Origin: Roseiarcus sp036513315
GTDB lineage: Bacteria > Pseudomonadota > Alphaproteobacteria > Rhizobiales > Beijerinckiaceae
DNA length: 64,000 nt
NCBI GenBank assembly: GCA_036513315.1
Contig: DATBZF010000033.1
Coordinates: 62,001 to 126,000 of the forward strand
Direction of reading: 5' to 3'
Shown: positions 10,534 through 19,776 of the stretch, in pieces
Position numbering within the stretch: position 1 is the first letter of the stretch
Layout: each line of letters starts with the position of its first letter
Program-made: the position numbers and the translations under genes
The notes under the pieces: generated by a model
What the model saw: the letters and a program-made list of their open reading frames with translations, nothing else
What the model was told of the DNA's origin: nothing
Database searches by the model: none

Positions 10534-10821
10534 ATGCCCAAAGGCTACATTATCGCGCGCGTCGACGTCACCAATCCGGACGCTTACGCGCTCTATGCCG
10601 CCGCCGCGACCGAAGCGATCAAGAAGCATGGCGGCAGGACGCTGGCGCGCGGCGGCCGCCATGAGGCGCTGGAAGGCCAGGCGCGCGCGCGCAACGTCGT
10701 TATCGAGTTCGAGAGCTATGACGCGGCGCGGGCCTATTATTTTTCGGTGGACTATCAGGCCGCCAAAGCCAAGCGGGCCGGGGCGGCGACGACCGAGTTC
10801 GTGCTGGTCGAGGGGGTTTGA
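10534..10821 (+). CDS. DUF1330 family protein, copy 1
   Basis: A 95-residue protein of the DUF1330 family (ferredoxin-like alpha/beta barrel of the dimeric alpha-beta barrel clan). The sequence starts MPKGYIIARVDVTNPDAY and ends with the family pattern EFVLVEGV. GGAG lies seven bases before the ATG, which decides this start over an upstream in-frame start. No catalytic role is established for the family. It overlaps nothing but sits two bases before the second copy, so the two are translated together. Confidence 0.85.
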   Translation: MPKGYIIARVDVTNPDAYALYAAAATEAIKKHGGRTLARGGRHEALEGQARARNVVIEFESYDAARAYYFSVDYQAAKAKRAGAATTEFVLVEGV

Positions 10822-10823
10822 CA

Positions 10824-11129
10824 ATGGCCAAAGGCTATTGGATCGCCCATGTCGATGTAACCGACCCGGAGGCTTACAAAGCCTATCTCGCCGCCAATGC
10901 GATCGCCTTCGCCAAGTTCGGCGGGCGCTTCCTCGTCCGCGCCGGACGCGGCGAAGTCAAAGGCGGCGCCTTGCATCCGCGCCATGTTGTGCTCGAGTTC
11001 AAGGATTACGCGACGGCGCTCGCCGCTTACGAGTCGGAGGAATATCGCCGCGCTATCGTCTTGCGGGACGCGGCGAGCGTCTGCGATGTTGTGGTCGTTG
11101 AGGGCTACGATGGTCCACAGCCGGGTTGA
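10824..11129 (+). CDS. DUF1330 family protein, copy 2
   Basis: A 101-residue paralogue of the gene just before it. The pattern is the same (MAKGYWIAHVDVTDPEAY, then FGGRFLVRAG, HVVLEF, and VVVVEGY near the end). The ATG follows the stop of copy 1 after two bases, with AGGGGG upstream. The two copies have diverged clearly (different middle and tail), so the duplication is old. Function unknown; a small dimeric alpha-beta barrel enzyme or ligand binder is the family expectation. Confidence 0.85.
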   Translation: MAKGYWIAHVDVTDPEAYKAYLAANAIAFAKFGGRFLVRAGRGEVKGGALHPRHVVLEFKDYATALAAYESEEYRRAIVLRDAASVCDVVVVEGYDGPQPG

Positions 11130-11135
11130 GAGTAT

Positions 11136-11445
11136 GCTGACGTCAGGGGAGTCATTTGCCGCCCGGACGGAGAGCGCTCGAGGCAATTGAGATCGGATTC
11201 CATCATCGATTTCTTGGGCGGAGCGAGGGCGCAGAAGGAGATTGAAGGACAAAAGCGTAGCTTTTGCCGCCCATAGCAGTCAGCTTGCTGACGGCGTAAA
11301 CTTGTCAGCAATGGCGGCGATCGCTTTGCGATCGTCCTTGAGTTCGATCTCCTTCCGCGCAAAATGGCCGCCAAGAGATCAATGAAGGCTTGTCGCCAAG
11401 CGAAGCGGTGCGCTTCCGTGTCACCTCGGATGCAAACTCTCTAAC
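11136..11445 (+). repeat. Composite palindromic repeat, copy A
   Basis: Fills the 340-bp gap between DUF1330 and dapB. It matches copy B (20818-21092) over its full length outside a variable centre. The core palindrome runs about 11204-11389: the left arm (CATCGATTTCTTGGGCGG..., GAAGGAGATTGAA) pairs with the right arm (GAAGGAGATCGAA read on the minus strand). The centre holds short hairpins AAAAGC/GCTTTT, GTCAGC/GCTGAC and GATCGC/GCGATC. A 90-codon minus-strand frame over it is a translation of the repeat, not a gene. Confidence 0.85.
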
Positions 11446-11471
11446 GGACTCAAGTCAACAAGGGGATAGAG

Positions 11472-12287
11472 ATGGCCGACATGCGGCTCGTCGTCACAGG
11501 CGCCGCCGGGCGCATGGGCCGAATGCTGATCAAGACGATCCAAGAGACGCCCGGCGCGGTGCTTTCGGCCGCCCTGGAGCGCGAAGGTTCGAGCGCCCTG
11601 GGGGACGATGCGGGGCTGCTCGCTGGCTGTGGCAAGGCTGATGTGGCGATCTCGGTCGATCCGCTCGTCGCTATTCTCAACGCCGACGGCATCCTGGATT
11701 TTTCAGCGCCGGCCGCGACGCTCGAATTCGCCGCGCTGGCGGCCCAGGCGCGCATCGCTCATATCATCGGCACGACGGGTCTGACGGCGGATGATCTGAC
11801 GAAGATTCGCGCGGCGGCGCGGCACGCGGCGATCGTGCGATCGGGGAATATGAGTCTCGGCGTCAACCTTCTCGCCGCTTTGACTCGCCGCGCGGCCCGG
11901 GCGCTGGGCGAGGATTTCGATATCGAAATTGTCGAAATGCACCATCGCATGAAAGTCGACGCGCCGTCCGGCACGGCTTTGTTGCTGGGCGAAGCCGCGG
12001 CCGAGGGGCGTGGGATTGACCTGAACGAGCATTCGACACGCGTGCGCGACGGCCATACCGGCGCCCGCCGGCCGGGCGACATTGGCTTCGCCTCGCTGCG
12101 CGGCGGCACCGTCGCCGGCAACCATGCCGTGATATTCGCCGGCGAGGGCGAGCGCATCGAACTCACCCATCATGCGGAAGATCGGGCTGTTTTCGCACGG
12201 GGCGCCGTGAAGGCCGCGCTTTGGGCGCATGGACGCAAGGCCGGACTTTATTCGATGGCCGACGTGCTGGGCCTCGGCGAAGCCTGA
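11472..12287 (+). CDS. dapB: 4-hydroxy-tetrahydrodipicolinate reductase
   Basis: A 271-residue DapB in the lysine/diaminopimelate pathway; it reduces HTPA to tetrahydrodipicolinate with NAD(P)H. Visible marks: nucleotide-binding LVVTGAAGRMGRMLI at the N-terminus, GTTGLTADD, SGNMSLGVNLL, and the substrate signature EMHHRMKVDAPSGTALLLGE near residue 157. AGGGGATAGAG precedes the ATG. It closes the dnaK-dnaJ-pmtA-pyrF-DUF1330-dapB run, from which it is separated by palindromic repeat copy A, so it may have its own promoter. Confidence 0.97.
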   Translation: MADMRLVVTGAAGRMGRMLIKTIQETPGAVLSAALEREGSSALGDDAGLLAGCGKADVAISVDPLVAILNADGILDFSAPAATLEFAALAAQARIAHIIGTTGLTADDLTKIRAAARHAAIVRSGNMSLGVNLLAALTRRAARALGEDFDIEIVEMHHRMKVDAPSGTALLLGEAAAEGRGIDLNEHSTRVRDGHTGARRPGDIGFASLRGGTVAGNHAVIFAGEGERIELTHHAEDRAVFARGAVKAALWAHGRKAGLYSMADVLGLGEA

Positions 12288-12307
12288 CGGGGCGAAGGCA
12301 AATAAAA

Positions 12308-12335
12308 GCCCCGGTTCGATTTCTCGAACCGGGGC
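12308..12335 (-). terminator. Intrinsic terminator for the Bax-inhibitor-like gene
   Basis: A perfect 12-bp stem, GCCCCGGTTCGA / TCGAACCGGGGC, with a four-base loop. On the minus strand it is followed by TTTTATT, the expected U tract, 17 bp after that gene's stop. On the plus strand only a short GTTTG follows, so it would be a weaker stop for dapB. Confidence 0.88.
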
Positions 12336-12351
12336 GGAGTTTGTCGGAACG

Positions 12352-13116
12352 TTACCGCCGGTCGCCGGTGAGCTGCAGCAGCGCGGTGAAGATATTGATG
12401 AAGTCGAGATAGAGGCGGAGAGCGCCGAACACCGACTTCTTCTGCGCCATTTCATAGCCGTCGCCGGCATAATACTGCGCCTTGATCGACTGGGTATCCC
12501 AGGCGGTGAGGCCCGCGAACACGCCGATGCAAAGGATCGAGAGCGCCCATTGAAGACCGGTGCTCTGCAGGAAGATGTTGACGAGGCCGGCGATGACCAG
12601 GCCGAACAGACCCATCACCAGGAAGGAGCCCATCGCCGAGAGATCGCGCTTGGTGGTGTAGCCATAGAGGCTGAGGGCGCCGAAAGCCGCCGCCGTCTCA
12701 AAGAATACGCGGCCGATCGAAACGCCGGTATAGCGAATAAGCAAGGCCGATAGCGACAGCCCGATAAGCGCCGAGAATACGAAGAACGCATTGCGCGCGG
12801 TCGCCGCGCTGATCGCATTGATGCGCGCCGAAATGAAAAACACCACGGCGAGCGGCGCCAGCACGATCACCCAATGCAAGGGCGATACGTAAATCGCCCG
12901 ACCGAAATCGTTCAGGAGAAGTTGGCCGCCGGCAGATTCGACGACGCCAAGCTTGAATGCGCCGAGCGCGACGAGACCCGTGATTCCCAGGCCGAGAGTC
13001 ATATAATTATATACGCCGATCATGTAGGCGCGCAGGCCCTGATCGATCGCGCCCACGCCGGACCGGGCAACGCCGGCGCCGTAACGAGCGTTTGCTGTGC
13101 GGTCATAGTCGGACAT
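12352..13116 (-). CDS. Bax inhibitor-1 / YccA family membrane protein
   Basis: A 254-residue protein with seven predicted hydrophobic segments, beginning after a short hydrophilic N-terminus (MSDYDRTANARYG). The end contains the family-typical ITAWDTQ-like segment (here LTAWDTQSIKAQYYAG) followed by GALRLYLDFINIFTALLQL. Bacterial members sit in the inner membrane and are thought to act as ion or calcium leak channels or FtsH modulators. The chosen ATG has AGAGGG upstream; an in-frame upstream start would add 12 basic residues. A strong terminator lies just past the stop. Confidence 0.92.
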   Translation of the reverse strand: MSDYDRTANARYGAGVARSGVGAIDQGLRAYMIGVYNYMTLGLGITGLVALGAFKLGVVESAGGQLLLNDFGRAIYVSPLHWVIVLAPLAVVFFISARINAISAATARNAFFVFSALIGLSLSALLIRYTGVSIGRVFFETAAAFGALSLYGYTTKRDLSAMGSFLVMGLFGLVIAGLVNIFLQSTGLQWALSILCIGVFAGLTAWDTQSIKAQYYAGDGYEMAQKKSVFGALRLYLDFINIFTALLQLTGDRR

Positions 13117-13279
13117 CGAAACCCTCTTTAGTTTGCTCGCGCGCCAGCGCACGCCGACTTGGTCGGCGCGCCGCGCACCGCGCTAATATGGTCCGGCGCA
13201 CGCGCGCGCGCAAGTGAGCGCCCGGCCGCGAGCCATTACAAATCGGTAATCCCAAGGGAAAGAGGCCCGGCAAACGACG

Positions 13280-16078
13280 CTAACCGCTATTGCGCAGACC
13301 CGCGGAAATCCCATTGATCGTCAATTGGATGCCGGTCAGCACCTTCTCATTGCCGGCATGGGCGCGATGCAGCTTCAAGAGCTCGACCTGAACGTGGTTG
13401 AGCGGATCAAGGTAGGGGAAGCGGTTGCGGATGGAGCGATCGAGCAAAGGATTGTTCTGCAAAAGCTCTTTCTGCCCCATGATATCAAGCAAAGCGTCGA
13501 TCGAGTCCCGCCATTCCCGGCTGATCTGCGAGAAAATCGCTTCGCGAAGCGCGACATCGGGCACTAGCGCGGCATAGCGCGAGGCGATGGCGAGACTGCT
13601 CTTGGCCATCACCATGTCCATGTTGGAGAGAAGCGTGCGGAAGAACGGCCATTGTCGGTGCATGTCCTGGAGCCGCGCGAGCCCGCTCTTCGGATCGGCA
13701 GCGATGAATTCCTTGACCGCCGATCCGAAGCCATACCAGCCCGGCAGCATCAGCCGGCACTGCGCCCAGGAGAACACCCAGGGGATTGCCCGCAAATCCT
13801 CGATCGCGGTGGTTTTTTTGCGGGAGGCGGGACGCGAGCCGATATTGAGCGTGGCGATTTCGGTGATCACCGTCGAGGCCCAGAAATAGCGCTCGAAGCC
13901 CTCGGTGTCGTAGACAAGGCCGCGATAAGCCCGATAGGCGCTTTGCGACAGGCTCTCCATCGCGCTGAGATAGGATGGATCGGGCGCGGCGACCTTCTCC
14001 TGCAGCAGGCTCGCCTCGAGCGTGGCGGAAGCGAGAATTTCCAGATTGCGCCGCCCGACTTCCGGATTGGAATATTTGCTCGAAATGATTTCGCCCTGTT
14101 CGGTGATGCGGATCTGGCCCTGCACGGCGCCGCCGGGCTGGGCGAGGATCGCGTCATAGCTGGGGCCGCCGCCGCGGCCGACCGATCCGCCGCGGCCGTG
14201 AAACAGCCGGATGCGCACGCCATGCCGCTTGAAAACCTCGATCAGGCCGATCTCCGATTTATAGAGCTCCCATCCCGAGGTGACGAAGCCGCCATCCTTG
14301 TTGCTGTCGGAATAGCCAAGCATCACTTCCTGCTCGCCGCCCTGGTTGTCGACCAGACGGCGATATTCGGGAATCGCCAGCAGGCGGTCCATCACCGCGA
14401 CGCAGGCTCTGAGATCCTCGATCGTCTCGAACAGCGGGACCAGATTGAGCGCGCATCGCCCGTCCGCGCCGACGAGGCCGACTTCCTTGAGCAGCAGCGC
14501 CAGTTCCAGCATGTCGGAGACGCCCTGCGCCTTCGAGATGATGCTGGTGCGGATCGCGGCCGGGCCGTAAGTCTTGTGAATCCAGGCTGCGGTGCGGAAG
14601 ACGGCGAGCTCGCCCTGCGCTTCCTCGCTGTACTCGAAAAAGGGCGAGACCAGCGGGCGCGGCGCGCGCAATTCGCCGAGCAGCAAAGCGATCCGCGCCT
14701 CCTCATCGAGCTTCAGATATTCGACGCCAGGAATCGCCGCCGCGAACAATTCGGCGACGGTACGTTCATGCACGTCCGAATTCTGCCTGAGGTCCAGGGG
14801 CGCCAGATGAAAGCCGAAGCAATCGACGGCGCGGCGTAACGAGCGCAGCCGCCCGCGCGCCAGAATGGCCCCGCCATTCTCTTCAAGCGAGGAAACGATG
14901 ACATCGAGATCGGCGGCGAGGTCGGCCGCCGTGCGATAGGGCGGCGCCTCGGATAGCGGCCGACGGGAGGAGACGACCTGGTCGAGATCCCGCGCCGTCG
15001 CCGCCAGGCGCGAATAGATGCCGCCAATCGCCCGTCGATAAGGCTCGTCGCCACGATGGGTGGAGCGATCGGTCGAGCGATCGGCCAATTCGTTCAAGGC
15101 CGGACTGACGCGCATCAAAGTGCCGCTGACCGACAGTTCGGCGCCGAGTTCGTGCAATTCATCGAGATAGTGGCGCAAGGCGCTCGCGCTCTGCAGACGC
15201 ATCGTCTCGCGCAGCACTTCGGCGGTCACGAACGGATTGCCGTCCCGGTCGCCGCCGATCCACGAGCCGACTTTCAGAAAAGAGGCGAGACCCTTGTCCT
15301 TGACCGGCGGCGTCTGGCTCGCCAACTCGTCCTCCAGCGCCCCATAGATGCGCGGCAATTCCCGGAAAAATGTATAATCGTAATAGGACAGGCCGTTGGC
15401 GACTTCATCGAGAACCTTGAGCTTGGTCTGGCGCAGCATATTGGTGCGCCACAGTGTGAGCACGGCGCGGCGCAGCCTCTCCTCGCTGTCTTCGAGCTCC
15501 TGCGCATTGCCCTGCATCCGTTGACGATCGTCGATGATTTCAGCGATCTCCAATTCGCGCGTCAGCGTGCTCTTGCGGCGCACTTCGGTCGGATGGGCGG
15601 TGAGGACCGGACTGACCAAAGCGCGGTCGAAGAAGGCGCGTAACGATTTGGCGTCGATGCCCGCTTCGCGCGCGCGCCTCAGAGCGTTCGCCATCGTGCC
15701 GACGCGCGGCGCCGAGCCCGCCATGACATGGGCGCGGTTGCGCCGGATGTGATGCTGGTCCTCGGCGATATTGGCCAGATGCGAGAAATAACTGAAGGAG
15801 CGCACGATCGCCAAAGTCTGGTCGGCCGTCAGACTGTCGAGGATCGCCTCCAATTCGCGCCGTGCGCCGATTTCATTGTCGCGATGGAAGCGAATGGAAG
15901 ACTGGCGGATGCGCTCGACGATCTCGAATACCGCGGCGCCCTCTTGCTCGCGCACGGTATCGCCAAGGATGCGCCCGAGCAGGCGAATGTCGTTGCGGAG
16001 AGGAATGTCCTTTTCATCTTCCTGAATCTCCGGCGTCTGGGAACGCGTCTCGTGCGCTTGGACGGCGACATTTGACAT
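13280..16078 (-). CDS. ppc: Phosphoenolpyruvate carboxylase
   Basis: A 932-residue PEP carboxylase that makes oxaloacetate from PEP and bicarbonate, a refill step for the TCA cycle (and part of the serine cycle in methylotrophs). Motifs: LTAHPTEVRRKS (catalytic His), GSWIGGDRDGNPFVT, the FHGRGGSVGRGGGP loop, QGQIRITEQGE, and the C-terminal QLTINGISAGLRNSG. The frame is open for another 98 codons upstream, but AAGGGG precedes this ATG and the family N-terminus (NDIRLLGRILGDTVRE) follows shortly, so the shorter start is chosen. It stands alone, divergent from the next plus-strand gene. Confidence 0.97.
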   Translation of the reverse strand: MSNVAVQAHETRSQTPEIQEDEKDIPLRNDIRLLGRILGDTVREQEGAAVFEIVERIRQSSIRFHRDNEIGARRELEAILDSLTADQTLAIVRSFSYFSHLANIAEDQHHIRRNRAHVMAGSAPRVGTMANALRRAREAGIDAKSLRAFFDRALVSPVLTAHPTEVRRKSTLTRELEIAEIIDDRQRMQGNAQELEDSEERLRRAVLTLWRTNMLRQTKLKVLDEVANGLSYYDYTFFRELPRIYGALEDELASQTPPVKDKGLASFLKVGSWIGGDRDGNPFVTAEVLRETMRLQSASALRHYLDELHELGAELSVSGTLMRVSPALNELADRSTDRSTHRGDEPYRRAIGGIYSRLAATARDLDQVVSSRRPLSEAPPYRTAADLAADLDVIVSSLEENGGAILARGRLRSLRRAVDCFGFHLAPLDLRQNSDVHERTVAELFAAAIPGVEYLKLDEEARIALLLGELRAPRPLVSPFFEYSEEAQGELAVFRTAAWIHKTYGPAAIRTSIISKAQGVSDMLELALLLKEVGLVGADGRCALNLVPLFETIEDLRACVAVMDRLLAIPEYRRLVDNQGGEQEVMLGYSDSNKDGGFVTSGWELYKSEIGLIEVFKRHGVRIRLFHGRGGSVGRGGGPSYDAILAQPGGAVQGQIRITEQGEIISSKYSNPEVGRRNLEILASATLEASLLQEKVAAPDPSYLSAMESLSQSAYRAYRGLVYDTEGFERYFWASTVITEIATLNIGSRPASRKKTTAIEDLRAIPWVFSWAQCRLMLPGWYGFGSAVKEFIAADPKSGLARLQDMHRQWPFFRTLLSNMDMVMAKSSLAIASRYAALVPDVALREAIFSQISREWRDSIDALLDIMGQKELLQNNPLLDRSIRNRFPYLDPLNHVQVELLKLHRAHAGNEKVLTGIQLTINGISAGLRNSG

Positions 16079-16370
16079 GAAGCAAACCCCTTCGGCGCGC
16101 CATTCAAGGCGACAAGCACCAGCTCTATGTTGCAGCGCATCATTGGACGAAGCAAGAGCGCTCTGCGCGGACCTAAGCAAAAAGCCGGCCAGCGCCGCGC
16201 GATGGGTGGCCGCCGCGCGTTGCAGGCGGCGGGGCTCGCAAGCGCATAGTCCTGCCTTTTTCTGATTTTCTTCGGCCGCATAAGTTCCACGCCGCAGTCT
16301 CAATCCCGACGCAAAAGCCCGTTGCAAATGGGGTCCGGCGCTTGGGCGCCGGTCGGACGGGGGAGATTTC

Positions 16371-16886
16371 ATGCGGAGCGCGATTGCTGGATTGCGACGA
16401 CAGGCCGCGCTCGCGGCATTGGCCTGCGTCGTGGCGATGGGCGCCGTGAGCGTCGTGTCGCGATCGGCCCCTCCTCATGCGTCCGCCGGGGAGGCTTTCG
16501 ACAGGCCGATTCTCGTCAAGTCGGTCGCTCTCGATCGGACGACCGTCGTGAGCGCGTCTGATCGGCCGCCTGTCGTGAATGCATCGAAGGCTTTGGATCC
16601 GTCAGCCATTCGGCAAGTCTCGGCGCCAACGACCACACCGGCCAAGGCGCCCAATCCCGCAGCCCGACACAGCTGCGCTGTTCCGCCTTGCCAGCGTGTG
16701 GCGGCGCTCGCGCCGGCCCCGCCGCGCCGGCCGGCGACGCATCCGGGGGGCCCGACATTGGAGGCGGCGGCGCTCTCCACGCCGGCGCCCAGCGAGGACA
16801 GGGGCGCCCATTCCCTGACGGATCGCCTGTTATGGCCGGTCGGCGCGATGCGGGACCGTATGGTCGGACTGATATCGTCGCTCTGA
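16371..16886 (+). CDS. Proline/alanine-rich exported hypothetical protein
   Basis: Not recognised. The 171 residues begin with a likely signal or anchor segment (LAALACVVAMGAVSVV, residues 13-28) and continue with a low-complexity Pro/Ala/Thr/Arg stretch containing CAVPPC; the C-terminus turns helical (LTDRLLWPVGAMRDRMVGLI). GGGGGAG lies just before the ATG. It runs divergently from ppc and converges on the FAD oxidoreductase. The ribosome site and signal sequence favour a real gene; the low-complexity body makes this uncertain. Confidence 0.45.
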   Translation: MRSAIAGLRRQAALAALACVVAMGAVSVVSRSAPPHASAGEAFDRPILVKSVALDRTTVVSASDRPPVVNASKALDPSAIRQVSAPTTTPAKAPNPAARHSCAVPPCQRVAALAPAPPRRPATHPGGPTLEAAALSTPAPSEDRGAHSLTDRLLWPVGAMRDRMVGLISSL

Positions 16887-16911
16887 TTGAAAGCGACGCG
16901 ACATTCGGCCG

Positions 16912-18093
16912 CTATATGACGTTGCGCTCGATCAGCGGGCGTCCCGCGGCGATGCGCTCAAAGGCGAAAGCGCCGAGGTCCAGCGTCGCATAACGCCCTT
17001 CCACCATCAGCTCGGCGAGGCCCCGGCCGACCGCCGGCGATTGCTGGATGCCATGGCCGGAAAATCCGGCGGCGAGATAGGCGTTGTCGAGACCAGGCGC
17101 CGGCCCGACGATGGCGTTGTGATCGAATATGTTGAGGTCGTAGTGGCCCGCCCAGGCGCGGCCGGGACGGATGTTCTCGAAGGCCGGAATGCGATGGGCG
17201 AGCGCCGGCCAGATGATGTCCTCGAACTGCGCCCATATGACGTCGAAATCGTCGCTGTCAGGATCTTCGGCCTCGGGCGGCGATATTCCGCAAATATAGG
17301 ATTCGCCCTCGGTGCGCACATAGGCGCCGCTGGTGTCGATGATCAGCGGGCAATGCGCGATGCGCTCCCTGGCGCTGAACAGGAAGACGCAGCGCTTGCG
17401 CGAATGGACGGGAATGTCGAAGCCCATCTGGCTGGCGAGGCGCGCGGCGCCTGAAGCGCCCGCGGCGTTGACGAAAGCGCCGCAGGCGATGTGCTCGCCG
17501 TTCGCCAGCCGCACCGCCACGACGCGGGCGCCCTCGCGCTCCACCGAAGCGATTTCGCCCTCCTGGTAGACGACGCCGAGCGCGCGCGCTTTGCGGCGGA
17601 ACGCCTGCATCAACATATAGCCGTCGAACCAGCCCTCGCCCGAACGGCCCCAGGCGGCGGCGGCCACGCCATCCGGATTGAGGAACGGAAAGCGCGCCTT
17701 CAGGGCGTCGGCGCCGAGCAAGAGAATGTCGGCGCCCTCCTCGAGCTGCGTCGCATGATTGGCCGCCAGGGTCGGCGCGCCCGCCTCGCTGGCGAGATAG
17801 AGATAGCCGTTCTCGACGAGGGTGAGGGCAGGCGCATCGCCGTCGACAGCGAGCATGTCGGACGCCCGGCGCAGGAAGGCGACGCCATAAAGGCCGATGC
17901 GGATATTGATCGGGCTGGAGAACTGCTGGCGTATCGAACTCAGCGAAAGCGAACTCGCCGCCTGCCGATAGGTCATGTCCCGGTCGATGACGAGGATGCG
18001 GCCGGCAAAGCCCGGATGGGCGGCGAGGTGATAGGCGATCGAGGAGCCCATCACGGCGCCGCCGCCGATGACGATGTCGAAAGATTCAGCCAT
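16912..18093 (-). CDS. FAD-dependent oxidoreductase, DAO family
   Basis: A 393-residue flavoprotein of the D-amino-acid-oxidase/sarcosine-oxidase family. The N-terminal dinucleotide fold is FDIVIGGGAVMGSSIAYHLA, followed by the Glu/Asp-ending strand ILVIDRD. A second FAD region, AFVNAAGASGAA, is near residue 212, and the C-terminal GHGIQQSPAVGRGLAELM closes the FAD site. Such enzymes oxidise secondary or D-amines; the substrate is not evident here. It is the last of three minus-strand genes (DUF1272, cupin, this one), about 50 bp after the cupin gene, and so may share their transcript. Confidence 0.9.
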   Translation of the reverse strand: MAESFDIVIGGGAVMGSSIAYHLAAHPGFAGRILVIDRDMTYRQAASSLSLSSIRQQFSSPINIRIGLYGVAFLRRASDMLAVDGDAPALTLVENGYLYLASEAGAPTLAANHATQLEEGADILLLGADALKARFPFLNPDGVAAAAWGRSGEGWFDGYMLMQAFRRKARALGVVYQEGEIASVEREGARVVAVRLANGEHIACGAFVNAAGASGAARLASQMGFDIPVHSRKRCVFLFSARERIAHCPLIIDTSGAYVRTEGESYICGISPPEAEDPDSDDFDVIWAQFEDIIWPALAHRIPAFENIRPGRAWAGHYDLNIFDHNAIVGPAPGLDNAYLAAGFSGHGIQQSPAVGRGLAELMVEGRYATLDLGAFAFERIAAGRPLIERNVI

Positions 18094-18143
18094 CTATCGG
18101 CCGTCGCCGGAAAACGGGCGCCGTGACTCTCCGCGGCCCGCCA

Positions 18144-18527
18144 CTAGATCGCCTCCTTCGTCGCGGCGGTCGCGGGATCGCCGGTGTTCGGCTCGCCATG
18201 CGGCTCGATGAGCAGAAGATGCGTCTCCTCCAGCGCCACCGGGCAATGTTCGACGCCTCTGGGCACGACATAGAGCTCGCCAGGATTCAACTGAACGTCC
18301 CTGTCCCTGAGTTGAATGATCAGGCGCCCTTTCAGCACGAGAAAAAAGTCGTCGGTGTCGGCATGCGAATGCCAGACGAACTCACCTTTGACCTTCACCA
18401 CCATGACGTCATGGCCGTTGAAGGTCTCGACGATTTTCGGCGCCCAGCGATCGGCGAAGGTCGCCAGTTTCTGATCGAGATTTATAGCGGCCGTCGGCGC
18501 CACACGCTCAACCTTCCAAGGTTGCAT
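18144..18527 (-). CDS. Cupin-domain protein
   Basis: A 127-residue single-domain cupin. Motif 1 is visible as HSHADTDDFFLVLKGR (metal ligands His, His, and a following acidic residue) and motif 2 as PGELYVVPRGVEHCP. Length and pattern fit small mononuclear-metal cupins such as dioxygenase or isomerase relatives; the reaction is unknown. It starts three bases after the stop of the DUF1272 gene, so the two are almost certainly one transcript. Confidence 0.88.
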   Translation of the reverse strand: MQPWKVERVAPTAAINLDQKLATFADRWAPKIVETFNGHDVMVVKVKGEFVWHSHADTDDFFLVLKGRLIIQLRDRDVQLNPGELYVVPRGVEHCPVALEETHLLLIEPHGEPNTGDPATAATKEAI

Positions 18528-18530
18528 CGG

Positions 18531-18782
18531 CTAGGCCGCCTGCGAAGGACAGCCGTCCTTCTTGACGATGCGTTTGGTCGAGGCGGGATGGCGCGCCAAC
18601 ATCGCGGCGGGCCGGATGGGCCGCGCGACGAGATTGCCGCCGCAATTGGGGCAGACACCCCTCAGAACGGTTTCGGCGCAAGCGGCGCAGAATGTGCATT
18701 CGAAAGAGCAGATGCGCGCGTCCGGGCTTGCCGGCGGCAAATCGCGATCGCAACATTCGCAGCCCGGGCGCAATTCCAGCAT
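18531..18782 (-). CDS. DUF1272 zinc-ribbon-like protein
   Basis: An 83-residue protein with eight cysteines in CxxC-type pairs (GCECCDRDLP, CSFECTFCAAC, CPNCGG), the DUF1272 pattern, which suggests two zinc sites. The start MLELRPGCECC is chosen because AAGGA sits just upstream and the family begins this way; a longer frame of 44 extra residues is open but unlike the family. The molecular role is unknown. It is cotranscribed with the cupin gene three bases downstream. Confidence 0.85.
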   Translation of the reverse strand: MLELRPGCECCDRDLPPASPDARICSFECTFCAACAETVLRGVCPNCGGNLVARPIRPAAMLARHPASTKRIVKKDGCPSQAA

Positions 18783-18974
18783 CAGCGATTCCTTGAGAGA
18801 TCGTGGCTCCGGTTTGATGCTATCAAAGAAACGTCGATCGGCAAAAGGGGGCGCGGCCGAGGGGCGGCGCGACTTTTCCCCCAAATCCGCTATCGGCGCG
18901 GTATAGTTCGTCACTTGGCGGCGGCCATCGGGAAATCACGACCCCGATGTCGCTCCACTTGAACAAGAGGACAA

Positions 18975-19763
18975 ATGTCAATGACGCGACTAGCCGGCAA
19001 ATGCGCGATTGTGACGGGCGCGGCCAATGGCATCGGCTTTGCCTGCGCCAAGCGCCTCGCCGCCGACGGCGCGGCGGTGGCGCTCGCCGACATCAACGCT
19101 GAACTGGGCGAAGCGGCCGCCAAAAAATTGCGCGAGGAAGGCGCGCGCGCGATTTTCGTGGCGACCGATGTCACCGAACGCGCCGCCATCGACGCTTTGG
19201 TCAATCGCGCGGTCGACGAATTCGGCCGGCTCGATATCATGCTCAATAATGCCGGGGTCGCGCTGACCGCCTCGATCCTCGAAATGACCGACGAAATATT
19301 CGACAAGGTGCTGGCGACCAATCTGCGCTCCGCCTTCATCGGCACCCAGCTCGCGGCGCGCCAGATGGTGGCGGCCGGCCGCGGCGGCGTCATCATCAAC
19401 ATGTCCTCGGTCAATGCGCTGCTCGCCATTCCCGGCCTCGCCGCCTACGCCTGCTCCAAGGGCGGCATCAACCAATTGACCAAAGTGGCGGCGATCGAGC
19501 TTGCCGCTCACAAGATCCGCGTCGTGGCGATCGGGCCGGGCACTATCCTGACCGAACTCGCCAAGAAAGCCGTGCTCGGCGACGACGCCGGGCGGCGCAA
19601 GATTCTCGCGCGCACGCCGCTCGGCCGCGCCGGCGAACCCGAGGAAGTCGCCTCGGTCGCCTCGTTCCTGGCCAGCGACGACGCCTCCTACATCACCGGC
19701 CAGACCATCTACCCCGACGGCGGCCGCCTCGCGCTGAACTATACCGCGCCGGTGGCGGATTAA
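18975..19763 (+). CDS. Short-chain dehydrogenase/reductase
   Basis: A 262-residue classical SDR. The cofactor motif is VTGAANGIGFACAKRL (TGxxxGIG), with LNNAGV in the middle, the catalytic Ser in NMSSVNAL and YxxxK as YACSK. The end, YITGQTIYPDGGR, is typical of this group. The acidic residue after strand 2 (LADINAE) points to NAD(H) preference. An AGAGGA site precedes the ATG, with a second ATG two codons on. It stands alone; its substrate is unknown. Confidence 0.92.
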   Translation: MSMTRLAGKCAIVTGAANGIGFACAKRLAADGAAVALADINAELGEAAAKKLREEGARAIFVATDVTERAAIDALVNRAVDEFGRLDIMLNNAGVALTASILEMTDEIFDKVLATNLRSAFIGTQLAARQMVAAGRGGVIINMSSVNALLAIPGLAAYACSKGGINQLTKVAAIELAAHKIRVVAIGPGTILTELAKKAVLGDDAGRRKILARTPLGRAGEPEEVASVASFLASDDASYITGQTIYPDGGRLALNYTAPVAD

Positions 19764-19776
19764 GTGGCTGACGTCG

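Noticed and set aside
12300..12345. GGTTCGA-like sequence suggesting a tRNA T-arm
   Set aside because: It belongs to a perfect 12-bp terminator hairpin with a T tract on the minus strand; no acceptor or anticodon arms.
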